A DNA stretch of 64,000 nt from Cordilura impudica. Lineage: Eukaryota; Arthropoda; Insecta; Diptera; Scathophagidae. Shown here in pieces: positions 9,801-21,128 of this stretch (its first letter is position 1; each line of letters begins with the position of its first letter). The stretch spans positions 167,086,709 to 167,150,708 of the forward strand of contig OY821521.1 of NCBI GenBank assembly GCA_963682025.1, given 5' to 3'. The notes beneath the pieces are model-generated. The model did no database searches. It was not told where the DNA came from and was given only the letters and a program-made list of their open reading frames with translations. Position numbers and translations under genes: made by a program.

Positions 9801-11148
9801 CACTAAGGACAAATTTTTAAAAATTCGTACATTAACGGGGTAAAAGCGGACAGAAAGGGGGAAAATGGTAACAAATTAATCTAGGAATATCAAATTTGGT
9901 ATGTAGACTCCATCCGAGAAACAAATGTGGGCTCAGAACTATCTTTTTTCGAAATTCGGCCATGTAAGGGAAAAACCGGCGAAAAAAGTAAAAATTGTAC
10001 CTTTCTGCATCTTCTTCACATATTAATCTATATATATGAACTATGTTATACAGTCTCCAAATAGTGGACATCAGTCGATAATGATTTTATTGCTAATTCT
10101 AACGTCTAGGGGAGGAAAAACGGTCAAAAAGGAGAAAAATTCTATATTTGGTATCTACTAAACAAAACAAATCAAGGAATATGAAATATAGTATGTGGGT
10201 TCCAGTAGAGATAGAAACATCAGATGAGAAGAAAACTTTTGGAAATTCGGATGCAAAGGGTGTAAAAAGCGGCCCGTAAGTGTAGGTGTGAAATGGTATA
10301 TTCTTTACAAAGTAATTTAGGAATACGAAATTTGATATGTAGATTAAACCACAGACCAAACATCGGCCAAAATAAAAAGTTTTTAAATTTGAGCCTTCAG
10401 GTCGCAAAAGCGGACAAAAAAGAGGAAGATGATACGAAATCAATCTAGGCATATGAAATTTGGTGTGTAGCTCCATCCGGGAAACGAATATTGGCTCAGG
10501 ATTAATTTTTACGAAATTCGTCCATTTATGGGGGAAAACGGCCAAAAAGGGTATAAATTGCACCTTAATGCATCTTCTTGTATTAATCTATACTAGCAGA
10601 TTCCAGCACTCGAAATTCGAGTGCAAATTCTACGAAATTTTATTTTTCATTTAATAAAGACCCTAAGGGTATGCTTCACAATTCAGCTCATTTCAAATGA
10701 AGAAAACAAACACATTAACAAATTTAATACACACACACATAGCATTGTATAATTTTATGTATATGTTAGTAGTAACTTTAAACGGTCATAACTCCAAAAA
10801 AATATTCCAAACGATGAAAATCTGTAAATCTGGGTAACAACTGAAAAGAAATACCTTTCAAATGATAAAAATTTTTGTCAAAATTGGGGTAAAACTGCGA
10901 AACTTACATCGGTCACAAGAAATCGCCTTGCCTATTAATATTACAGATGTATATGAATTTTGGTATATAGACCCCGCCGAAGACGTGGGTATCAGTCCAG
11001 AATGAATTTATTGCTAATTCTAACGACCAGGAATGGAAAAACGGCCAAAAAGGGGAAAAAGTGTACATTTGTTATCTTCTAAACAAACGAATCTAGGAAT
11101 ATGAAATATGGTATGTGGATTCCACTAGTGGGAAGAACTTCCAGAAGT
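9800..11148. repeat. Degenerate direct repeats of about 570 bp, second copy interrupted
   Basis: Motifs recur in order. AATCTAGGAATATGAAAT-like blocks lie at about 9876, 10168, 10313, 10438 and 11090. AACGGCCAAAAAGG blocks lie at about 10110, 10535 and 11040. GCATCTTCTT followed by ATTAATCTATA occurs at about 10007 and 10570. The second copy is split by the Helitron at 10593-10947, while the first copy keeps the joined sequence. No frame is open through the region. Confidence 0.65.
10593..10947 (-). mobile_element. Non-autonomous Helitron, copy 3
   Basis: The 355-bp element on the minus strand starts TCTGTAATATTAATAGGC and ends GGAATCTGCTAG. The flanks are A and T as expected for Helitrons. 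The subterminal palindrome is ACTCGAATTTCGAGT. It interrupts TTAATCTATATATGAA-like sequence. The uninterrupted version is present at about 10022-10042, giving an internal empty-site control. Confidence 0.85.
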
Positions 11149-11149
11149 A

Positions 11150-12505
11150 GCCGACACTTTTCTATTCCAGCATCATGCTCACTGGCCACATCCCTATGGA
11201 TCTAAAAAGATCCAAAATACTCGCTCTTTTGAAACAAGGCAAGCCAATAGAACAACCTGAAAGTTACCGCCCAATAGCACTGCTAAGCATAGTATATAAA
11301 TTACTTGAGAGACTAGTATATAATAGATTCGAATAAACGATATAGTTCCTGTAGAACAAGCCTGTTTCCGATCGGGCCGCAACTGCACGGACCAGTTCCT
11401 ATCCCTAACAACATACGTTGAGTCAGGCTTTCAACAGAAACTCAAGACTGCAGTCGCGTTTGTACTTCATAAGGCTGAATACGATACGGTGTGGAAAGAT
11501 GGAATGATCTATAAGTTTTTAAAGCTATACCATTCGAACGGCTACGCTTCTAAACAACATGCTGAGTGATCGCCCTTTCATAGTGTATCTCGGAAACAAA
11601 CAAAGCAGAAAATGTAAACTTAATGATGGACTCCCTCAAGGATCAGCACTGGCTCCTCTCCTATTTAACCTATACACGCATGATCTCCCATCAACATTTT
11701 CGAGAAAGTTTACATATGCCGGTGACATTGCTATAGCTACTCAACGCTCTCTAGTCGAAGATGCAGAAATGTTCTTACAAACGACCTTACGTCACTTGCT
11801 ACCTATTTTAAAAAATGGAGACTTTGTTCCAGTTTAAATAAAACTGAAGTTTCATGCTTCCATCTGAATAACAACCAATCTAAGCTAGAGCTAAATGTAC
11901 GTTTTGGTAACACTACATTACCCCATAATCCGACATCAAAATACCTAGGTGTCACTCCTGATAGAACCCTCCCATTTAGGAAACATATCGAAAATTCTTC
12001 CAACAAAGTAAAAATGTGAAACAATATCATCCAAAAACTAGCCTCAACTACTTGGGGAGCTTCCGCAAAAACACTGCGCTCAGCATCGCTTGGATTAGTA
12101 TACTCCACTGCAGAATACTGAGCACCGGTCTGGCTCAACAGTCCACATGTCAACAAACTAGATGCCCAACTCAACGCATCAATGCGATTGCTAACACTAT
12201 TACTCCAATAAGATTTCTACCTGTTCTTAGTAATATACAACCACGAACCGCCAAACTGCTCTAGTCCGTGAACACCGTAAGATAATGGCTAACCCCAGCC
12301 TTAAAATACATCAATATATCGAAACCGCCCATGACGATCGCCTTCAATCTCGAAACCCACCATTAAAGCTTGCCAAAACGCTCACAGATAACAAATTCGA
12401 TCCACAAAACATTTGGACCGATAACTGGAATTTAGCCTTGTGCGATGACTCCATTAAAATCCAGGATCTTATAACGCTGGCTGCGTTATATAATGAATTT
12501 CATTA
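11150..12505 (+). pseudogene. Non-LTR retrotransposon reverse transcriptase, degenerate
   Basis: The plus strand in shifting frames encodes the middle and C-terminal parts of a LINE polymerase. Visible pieces are ESYRPIALLS (about 11260), an EQACFRSG block (about 11352), a VWKDGMIYKFLK block (about 11490), LPQGSALAPLLFNLY (about 11630) and the catalytic-site region YAGD (11714-11725). Farther on are a KYLGVTPDRTLPF block (about 11940) and the C-terminal region to about 12505. Active enzymes have YADD at the catalytic site, so one aspartate-bearing position has changed to glycine. Several frameshifts and stops break the gene, so it cannot make an active enzyme. It is 5'-truncated: no endonuclease is seen. 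The clade is not certain. The C-terminal 20 codons and 3' UTR match the reversed copy at 43396-43715. Confidence 0.8.
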
Positions 12506-12734
12506 GGGATTTTCAACTCTAGTAATAGAAAAATAATGCCTTTTTCAAATAGTAACGAATTCTTTCTATGGAAGACATGATCATTGTTTTTATAACAAGG
12601 AATTATAATAGAAACTGGCCCTCAAGAAAAGCAATTAACTTTAAATTTAATTGGTATTCGAAATTTAAATTTCAGTACCGACTACAGTTTTAAAGTGGTA
12701 GCCGAACCCCATATTGGTTGTAATATTGAGTTTA
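12506..12734 (+). other. LINE 3' untranslated region
   Basis: This segment matches the reverse complement of about 43400-43690. Shared blocks include TCAAATAGTA, TTTCTATRGAAGACATGA, AAAGTGGTAGCCG and GTTGTAATATTGAGTTTAAG. Similarity between the copies stops exactly where the heptamer array begins. Confidence 0.7.
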
Positions 12735-14455
12735 AGATTTAATTTTTAATTTTTAATTTTTAAATTTTAATTTTTAATTTTTAATTTTTAATTTTTAATT
12801 TTTAATTTTTAATTTTTAATTTTTAATTTTTAATTTTTAATTTTTAATTTTTAATTTTTAATTTTTAATTTTTAATTTTTAATTTTTAATTTTTAATTTT
12901 TAATTTTTAATTTTTAATTTTTAATTTTTAATTTTTAATTTTTAATTTTTAATTTTTAATTTTTAATTTTTAATTTTTAATTTTTAATTTTTAATTTTTA
13001 ATTTTTAATTTTTAATTTTTAATTTTTAATTTTTAATTTTTAATTTTTAATTTTTAATTTTTAATTTTTAATTTTTAATTTTTAATTTTTAATTTTTAAT
13101 TTTTAATTTTTAATTTTTAATTTTTAATTTTTAATTTTTAATTTTTAATTTTTAATTTTTAATTTTTAATTTTTAATTTTTAATTTTTAATTTTTAATTT
13201 TTAATTTTTAATTTTTAATTTTTAATTTTTAATTTTTAATTTTTAATTTTTAATTTTTAATTTTTAATTTTTAATTTTTAATTTTTAATTTTTAATTTTT
13301 AATTTTTAATTTTTAATTTTTAATTTTTAATTTTTAATTTTTAATTTTTAATTTTTAATTTTTAATTTTTAATTTTTAATTTTTAATTTTTAATTTTTAA
13401 TTTTTAATTTTTAATTTTTAATTTTTAATTTTTAATTTTTAATTTTTAAGTTTTAATTTTTAATTTTTAATTTTTAATTTTTATTTTTAATTTTTAATTT
13501 TTAATTTTTAATTTTTAATTTTTAATTTTTAATTTTTAATTTTTAATTTTTAATTTTTAATTTTTAATTTTTAATTTTTAATTTTTAATTTTTAATTTTT
13601 AATTTTTAATTTTTAATTTTTAATTTTTAATTTTTAATTTTTAATTTTTAATTTTTAATTTTTAATTTTTAATTTTTAATTTTTAATTTTTAATTTTTAA
13701 TTTTTAATTTTTAATTTTTAATTTTTAATTTTTAATTTTTAATTTTTAATTTTTAATTTTTAATTTTTAATTTTTAATTTTTAATTTTTAATTTTTAATT
13801 TTTAATTTTTAATTTTTAATTTTTAATTTTTAATTTTTAATTTTTAATTTTTAATTTTTAATTTTTAATTTTTAATTTTTAATTTTTAATTTTTAATTTT
13901 TAATTTTTAATTTTTAATTTTTAATTTTTAATTTTTAATTTTTAATTTTTAATTTTTAATTTTTAATTTTTAATTTTTAATTTTTAATTTTTAATTTTTA
14001 ATTTTTAATTTTTAATTTTTAATTTTTAATTTTTAATTTTTAATTTTTAATTTTTAATTTTTAATTTTTAATTTTTAATTTTTAATTTTCAATTTTTAAT
14101 TTTTAATTTTTAATTTTTAATTTTTAATTTTTAATTTTTAATTTTTAATTTTTAATTTTTAATTTTTAATTTTTAATTTTTAATTTTTAATTTTTAATTT
14201 TTAATTTTTAATTTTTAATTTTTAATTTTTAATTTTTAATTTTTAATTTTTAATTTTTAATTTTTAATTTTTAATTTTTAATTTTTAATTTTTAATTTTT
14301 AATTTTAATTTTTAATTTTTAATTTTTAATTTTTAATTTTTAATTTTTAATTTTTAATTTTTAACTTTTAATTTTTAATTTTTAATTTTTAATTTTTAAT
14401 TTTAATTTTTAATTTTTAATTTTTAATTTTTAATTTTTAATTTTTAATTTTTAAT
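12735..14455. repeat. Heptamer microsatellite (AATTTTT)n, about 1.72 kb
   Basis: About 245 nearly perfect units of the pure A/T heptamer TTTTTAA. Only scattered variants occur, for example TAAGTTTTAA near 13448, TTATTTTTAA near 13480, TTTCAATTTT near 14088 and TAACTTTTAA near 14363. It starts at the 3' end of the LINE at 11150-12734. It may be an expanded LINE tail or an independent slippage array. Confidence 0.97.
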
Positions 14456-14689
14456 ATACTTATAATATTTAACTATTATTTTCATTAATTTTAAATTTTT
14501 AATATTTAATTTTAATGTTAAAAAAATATGTGGTAAAACTGCTTAGGCCATTGTTACACGTGCAGTATTAATATACACACAACTTTAATGACTTCAACAA
14601 TACGAAGAATTACCACATATACAACATATCTTAAGAAAAACACACTGAAAAATTTTATTTTTTCAAGAGTTTTTTCAAAGTTTCATTCG
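14456..14689. other. AT-rich flank of the heptamer array
   Basis: The first 60 bp look like decayed heptamer units. The rest shows no gene or known repeat. Confidence 0.5.
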
Positions 14690-14926
14690 TAACTCATGAC
14701 GCCTTGACCAATTTTGGCGATTTTAAATAGCAACTCCTATGGGATGTTAATAAACGATTTTATAGAAAAACGAACGGTCTAGCTTGGATATTGACGGCGG
14801 TCATCGGTAAATCAACTTCCCTTGTTATAAGGATCAACAAAATATATTTTTTTGGGGTTTCAGGAATTTATTTCGATGCGTTACAAACGGGCATATACTC
14901 TGCCACTGAGGTGTGGAGGGTATAAA
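14690..14926 (-). mobile_element. mini-me-like repeat, truncated, microsatellite lost
   Basis: Matches 36060-36364 and 54590-54881 in the same orientation. Shared blocks are the GGATGTTAA segment, CTTGTTATAAGGATCA, and the end block GTGGAGGGTATAAAAA. The (GACR)n microsatellite is missing: CGGTCATCG joins almost directly to GTAAATCAACT. Confidence 0.65.
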
Positions 14927-14929
14927 AAA

Positions 14930-15470
14930 TAACTTTCATTGAAAATGTAATTTTTTAAAAAAAGTATATTTTATTGGTACCTTTTTAAAGAAAAGTACCT
15001 TATAATTAAAAAAAGTTACTTTTATTAAAACAGCCTTTTATTAAAAAATTACCTTTTATTGAAAGGTCACCTTCTCTTAAAAACTTAACCTTTTAGAAAC
15101 AACCCGTTGTATTGAAAACTTAATTTTTTGCAAAAAGAAGTACCTTTTGTAAAAGAAGTATCTTTTATTAAAAAAGTACTTTTTATTTAAAAAGTAACTC
15201 TTTATTATAATAGTACCTTTAAAAAATTGGACCTTTTAGAAAAAAAAATCTTTTATGAAAATAAAATTTTTTGGGATAAATACCTTTTACCAAAAAAGTA
15301 CAGTTTATTAAAAAATCACCTTTACAAGAAAGTATCTAGAAATAAAAATAAATTAGCAACTTTTATTGAAAACTGTTTAAAAAAGTATTTTTTTATACAA
15401 AATTTTTCAGCAAAATGTTCCGCTTTAGTATTTAAAATGACACATAAAAATAAAAAAAACTCCTAACACT
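14930..15470. repeat. GGTAC-core satellite, degenerate
   Basis: Units of ACCTTTTATTAAAAAAGT type, the reverse-complement orientation of AAAAGGTACTTTTTTAAT. The lysine-rich open frame here (15227-15466) is a by-product. Confidence 0.7.
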
Positions 15471-16606
15471 GTATTAAAAGTGTTTTAAAGTTTTCTCAAA
15501 AAATGGTTTTATTATTATTATTCTTCTTTTTTGAATCAATAAAAAATAATTTATTTTTGCAAATTGCTTAAAATTTAAATAAACTCTTATAAATACTAAC
15601 GTACACGCACTATTCATGACATCATTTATTTGAATGCTTATATGTAAAGTTGCTGGAAATGTTGGCATAGTTTTGGGCAAAAAGTGTCATTGAGTTTTTT
15701 TTCTTTATTTAATACAACACTAACTACCCACTTTCAAATGAATTTCTAGAGTAGTAAATAAATTATGAAAATAATATTGTACAAATAAAGGGCAAAAAAA
15801 TAAAAAATGTTTATGGCCATAAAAAATCTATGACGTTATATTTGTTTCTTTTCACAATATCATCATCATCATCATCATTTTTGTAACCAATTCATTCATA
15901 GTTTTCTAAACAAAAATAAAGTTTGACTATTAAAAAATATTTAAACCTCACAACCTACCACAATTAGATGACTGGTAACATTTTAACATAACAATAAAAA
16001 GAAGAAAAAAAAACTGACTCAAACACAGAAAATCTCTGTTGCCTATAAATATCGTACAATATGTACTGTGTTATGATTTTCCGCTAACCCCTGAAGCCAG
16101 CCATTAGAAATGTTTGGCCATTGTAATAACGATACCAAATCAAGTGTTATTTTAGTATAGCGTTTATCTATGTACATATTTACTCGTACTAGTATCAGTC
16201 ATTGGAATCCAGTATCGGATCCCTATATTAGGTAGTTTGTAAAGTTTGTATTTAATGTTTCCTTGATTTCTTACAAATATATACATATGTAAATATGTAA
16301 ACTCATTTATTAGTTACTCTAACACTTAAATATTTAATCCACTTAATGTAAATATATTTTATATAAAAAATATTCACATAAATTTTTTAAATATTTTTGT
16401 ATATTTGAAACCCTCCTTGAAATAGGACAAACACCCACTCAGATTTGTTGTCATTTAAAAACAAAACTTCCGTTCTTGTAGATGAAGCAGACATATTGGT
16501 TTCTCTCTTATTCTGTATTCTATTGTTCAATAAAATACAATGATCTTAAATACATATATGGCCCACACTAGTGAATTAAAAAAATTTATTTTTTAATAAA
16601 AGGTAC
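15471..16606. other. Non-repetitive AT-rich DNA, with an (ATC)n run
   Basis: (ATC)n lies at about 15857-15880. Bases 16010-16170 have a more balanced composition and may be single-copy. No coding frame, splice structure or TE motif is recognised. Confidence 0.45.
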
Positions 16607-16754
16607 TTTTTGATGTGTAAACATCTATGCGCGAAGGGGGATAAATTTCTATTACACAATACAATCACAAAAATAGGGTTACATGTGAGACGTAAGACAA
16701 AATCAGTGTGACTCATGATTGTATTGGTGAAAAAATTATGATATGTAATAACCT

Positions 16755-17408
16755 GTTTGAAAATGAAAAATGAAAAATAAAAAATGGAAAATAAAATTGA
16801 AAAATAAAAAATAAAAAATGAAAAATAAAAAATTTAAAATATTAAAATAAAAAATGAAAAATTAAAAATGAAAAATGAAAAACGAAAAAACGAAAAATTG
16901 AAAAATAAAAAATAAAAAATGAAAAATAAAAAATTTTAAATATTAAAATAAAAAATGAAAAATTAAAAATGAAAAATGAAAAACGAAAATGAAAAATAAA
17001 AAATTAAAAATGAAAAATGAAAAATAAAAAATTAAAAATAAAAATTCGAAATGGAAAATGAAAAATAAAACAAGAAATATGAAAAATGAAAAATAAAAAA
17101 TTAACAATAAAAAGTGAAAAATTAATAATAAAAAATACAAAATAAAAAATGAAAAATTAAAAATAAAAAATGAAAAATTAAAAATAAAAAATGAAAAAAG
17201 AAAAATAAAAATTAAAAAAAAAATAAAAAATTAAAAATAAAAATAAATAATGAAAATCAAAAATGAAACATAAAAAATGAAAAATAAAAAATAAAAAATG
17301 AAAAAATAAAAAATGAAAAATGAAAAATGAAAAATAAAAAATTAAAAATGAGAAACGAAAAATTAAAAAATAAAAAATGAAAAATAAAAACGAAAAATTA
17401 AAAATTAA
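16755..17408. repeat. Degenerate A-rich heptamer array (AAAAATR)n
   Basis: Units AAAAATG, AAAAATA and AAAAATT follow each other with a mostly 7-bp period, plus indels. AAAAATT is the reverse complement of the AATTTTT unit at 12735-14455, so this may be an older, inverted relative of that array. The phenylalanine/leucine-rich open frame on the minus strand is an artefact. Confidence 0.85.
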
Positions 17409-17579
17409 CCGGTTGATATAATAAATAATAATAGATATTTTAATATTAGCAGAGCCCCTGCAGTTGTTTGGTATAAGTTATACATAGATGACGCTTTCGG
17501 TTAAGTTTTAAAAAAGTGGGAAAAATCTTTAATTAATAGATGTTTACACATCTCCCCTGTGATCGGACTCACATGGTTT

Positions 17580-18522
17580 GTTTAATAACAGGTACTTTTT
17601 TTAAAAGGTACTTTTTTTTAAACGGTAATTTTTTTAAAAGGCACTTTTCTAATCAAAGGTACTTTTCTATTAAAAGGTACTTTTTTATTAAAGGTACTTT
17701 CTTATTAAAGGTACTTTTTTATTAAAGGTACTTTTTTATTAAAGGTACCTTTTTATTAAAAGGTACTTTTTAATAAATGGTGCCTTTTTAATAAATTGTA
17801 TTTTTTAATAAAATGTACTTTTTTATTAAAAGGTAATTTTCTAAAAACAACTTTTTTAAGACCACCAAAAGATACTTAGTTTAAAGGATCCCATTTAAAT
17901 AAAAGTTATTTTTTAATAAAAGGTACTTTTTTAATAAAGGGTACTTTTAAAAAAATTTACTTTTTTAATAGAAGGTACTTTTTTAATAAAAGTTTTTTTT
18001 TAATAAAAGGCACTTTTTTAATAAAAGGTACTTTTTTATTAAAAGGTACTTTTTTAATAAAAGGTACTTTTTTAATAAAAGGTACTTTTTTAATAAAAGG
18101 TACTTTTTTAATAAAAGGTACTTTTTTATTAAAAGGCACTTCATTAACATAAGGTACTTTTTCAATAAAAGGTACTTTTTAAATAAAAAGCGCGTTTTTA
18201 ATAAAATGTACTTTTTTAATAAAAGGTAATTTTTTAATAAAAGGTACTTTTTTAATAAAAGGTACTTTTTTAATAAAAGGTACTTTTTTAATAAAAGGTT
18301 CTTTTTTAATAAAATTTAGTTTTTTAATAAAAGGTAATTTTTTAATAAAAGGTACTTTTTTAATAAATTACTTTTTAATAAAAGGTGCTTTTTTAATAAA
18401 AGGTACTTTTTTAATAAAAGGTACTTTTTTAATAAAAGGTACTTTTTTAATAAAAGGTACTTTTTTAATAAAAGGTACTTTTTTAATAAAAGGTACTTTT
18501 TTAATAAAAGGTACTATTTAAC
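17580..18522. repeat. GGTAC-core satellite, most regular block
   Basis: The unit is AAAAGGTACTTTTTTAAT (18 bp), most regular at about 18030-18125, 18220-18300 and 18400-18520. The unit is close to palindromic around GTAC. Variants have TTATT instead of TTAAT. The lysine/leucine-rich open frames across the block are by-products of the repeat. Confidence 0.95.
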
Positions 18523-18775
18523 CCAGCGCAACCGGCGTTATGCATGTGCATTTCAGTGCTTATTTGTTTATATTATTATTGTTTATGCTTTGTTATGTAC
18601 AGCCAGTTCGAAAGCGTCACTTGATGAAAGCAGTTCCAAGTTTTTTTATTTGCTTTACGAAAAGTAATTTTTTTATAGTGTGCAATGGAGGAAAACATGT
18701 AATCAGTTACATCCAAATTAATTAACAAATTAATAAGAGTAACATCTAAGTTAAAAATTGTTCCTTTAAAAGATA

Positions 18776-20430
18776 CTGTCCTAGAAAGAAGGTACTTTTG
18801 ACATGGCACTTTCATAATAAAACGTACTGTTTTTAAAAGGCACTCTTTTTAAAAGGTATATTTTTAAGAGGACTTTTAGAGAACTCTTTTTTAATATAAG
18901 GTACTTTTTTAACAAAAGGTTTTTTTGAAAAGATACTTTCATAATAAAAAGTATTATGTTTAAAAGTTACCTTGTTGAAAGGTACTTCTCTTAAAAGGTG
19001 TTTTTTTAAAGTAACTTTTTTTTAAAGGATTTTTTTATAATACGCTGCTTAAATATACTTTTGTAATGTAAGGTACTTTTTTAATAAAAGGTTATTTTTA
19101 TATAAAAAGTACCTTCCAAATAAGAAGTGATTTTTTAACAACATATATTTTTTTGAAAAGCACGTTTTAATAAAAGACTAGCAGATTCCAGCGTTCGAAA
19201 TTCGACTGGAACATCTGGGCAACTTTATTTTTCAACTTAGCCAATTCACAAACCAACACTTTTTTTTATTATTATTGTGAATGAAGAAAACAAACTCATC
19301 AACAAACACAATAACAAATTCAATAAACACACACATAGCATTTGTATAATTTTATATATGTGTTAGTAGCAACTTTAAGTGCAATTTACGCAAAATAAAG
19401 AAAAAAAATTAAAAATCTGTAAATCTGGTGAACAGCTAAAAAGAGATACCTTTCAAATTACATATATACGTTTGGTCAAAATCAGGATAAAACGGTAGAA
19501 CAAAACATCGGTAACAAGAAATCGCCTAGCCTATGAATATTATAGATACTTCTTCAAGAATATTTACTTTTTTATTAAAAGTTACTTTTTTACAAAGAGA
19601 TCATTTTCTAATAAAGGTACATTTTTAAAAATTATTTTATGAAAGGGTACCTTTTTGTGGAAAAAGAACTTTACTCAAAGGTAATTTTTTAAAATTTATT
19701 CCTTTTTTTAATGTACTTTTTTTAAAAAGCACTTTTTGAATAAAATATCCCTCTCTAAAAGGTTCTTTTTAAATTAAAGGTTCTTTTTTTAAAGGGAACT
19801 TTTTTTACACGTTCACGCTTACTGATAAATACCTTGGCCCCCTCAGAAACAAGTTACATGTAACTTCGTGGTTTTTTGTTAACACAAGGGAACAATGTTT
19901 TTTTGATTAATTTGAATCCAAATTTGCACTTGGCTTTTTTTTTCTATCAGCTCGACTTTTCGCGATATACCGTTATGTCCAAAATTAAGGCACTTCCACT
20001 ACATATATTGGAATAACTTGAAAACGCATCATCATATTTAGTTAAAAAAAAAAAATCCAAAACTCGTCAACAATATTGTCTTTAAGCCGTGCTCACATTG
20101 GTTTTAAATTTGCCCAGCAGTTTCAGAGATATCGTGGAAGTTTTGAAAAAAATGAACAGTTTTCAAAAAAAAAAAAAAAAAAAATAGTATTTTTTAGTAA
20201 AAAGTACTTTTCTTAATAAAGGTTCTCTTTTTTATTAAAAGTTACCCTTTTATTAAAGGGTACTTTTTTATAGTAAAATATAGTTTTTAATAAAAGGCTA
20301 TTTTTTAATAAAAAAAAATAAAAACACTGTTTTGGAATACCTTTTATGAAAAGTGCTTTTTTTAAAAAGGTACTTTAAAAAACTGCCTCTCTAATAAAAG
20401 ATATTTTTAAAAGCACTTTTTCAAACGTTA
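18776..20430. repeat. GGTAC-core satellite, degenerate, with insertions
   Basis: Diverged units continue to about 20430. They are interrupted by a Helitron (19178-19546) and by a less repetitive stretch at 19805-20175 that includes AAAAAACAAAATCC-like and poly-A tracts. Between 18523 and 18775 lies about 250 bp of non-satellite DNA with no gene. Confidence 0.75.
19178..19546 (-). mobile_element. Non-autonomous Helitron, copy 4
   Basis: The 369-bp element on the minus strand starts TCTATAATATTCATAGGC and ends GGAATCTGCTAG, flanked by A and T. The 3' palindrome has decayed slightly (GTCGAATTTCGAAC). It sits inside the satellite array, so it entered after the array formed. Confidence 0.85.
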
Positions 20431-20652
20431 CCTATAATACTAATAGGCAAGGCGCAGTCCTGTAGTACATTTTACAACTTTAATTACTAACCGATAGTGA
20501 TAAAAAATATATCATTTGAAAAAGGGGCATTAGTTGGCAACTCTGGATATGGTTGGAAGTAAAACAAATTGTGCAGAGCTAATTTATTAAAATTAAGTAG
20601 ACGTATACGTATACGTAAAAAAAACAAATAAAAATATCGAAAGTTTCTATTA

Positions 20653-21128
20653 GCCCGAGTTCACACAAGGCAATTTTTGTTGCGCAACTCTTGAGTTTGT
20701 AGATGTTTGCGGTGAGGGGAATAAAAAGGGAAAAATAATTGCCGGTTCTCGGCTATTTCGAGCAATTCTCTCATTCGCTTTTTTTTTTTGTTGAATATTT
20801 GACATTTCTTTTCATTCGGTGTTTCGCTTCTTGGTGTGAATAATTCATAATTATTGTTTACTTTATTAAAACGGCCTTTAAATGCAATCGGGACTTAATT
20901 GAAAAATTAATAATCATTTTTCAACAAAACCAATTAAATTAATTTATGTATGTATGTATTTAATTTTATTATTGTTCTTTACGACTAGAGCACAAATGTC
21001 AAATTATAAGAAAATAAAAACAAAACAGAAAATTGCCGAAGAAATTGTCGTGTGTGGACATAAAAGCAATTTCAAAAGAGAATTGCCAAAAAGTTGCGCA
21101 ATAAAAATTGCCTTGTGTGACTCCTGAC
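20653..21128. mobile_element. MITE with 3-bp TTA target duplication
   Basis: This 476-bp non-coding element is flanked by TTA at 20650-20652 and 21129-21131. The left end GCCCGAGTTCACACAAGGCA and the reverse-complemented right end GTCAGGAGTCACACAAGGCA share CACACAAGGCAATTTTTRTT and GCGCAACT. A 3-bp TWA duplication is typical of PIF/Harbinger, so that is the best guess. The transposon at 31329-34608 also has a TTA duplication. Confidence 0.75.

Noticed and set aside
12735..14455. Assembly artefact as the source of the heptamer array
   Set aside because: Cannot be excluded from sequence alone. Scattered point variants argue against simple copying of one unit by the assembler, so it is kept as real but flagged.
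16943..17140. Phenylalanine/leucine-rich frame resembling a membrane protein
   Set aside because: It is the translation of the (AAAAATR)n array on the minus strand.
17957..18165. Lysine/leucine/phenylalanine-rich open frames across satellite blocks (also at 1380-1631, 44278-44736, 46971-47285 and 62160-62571)
   Set aside because: Their residue periodicity mirrors the 18-bp repeat unit, and they overlap on both strands and several frames. They are by-products of AAAAGGTACTTTTTT repeats, not proteins.
20437..20465. Helitron-like 5' end (CCTATAATACTAATAGGCAA)
   Set aside because: The TC start is changed to CC and no hairpin-CTAG 3' end of the same orientation follows, so it is not annotated as an element.
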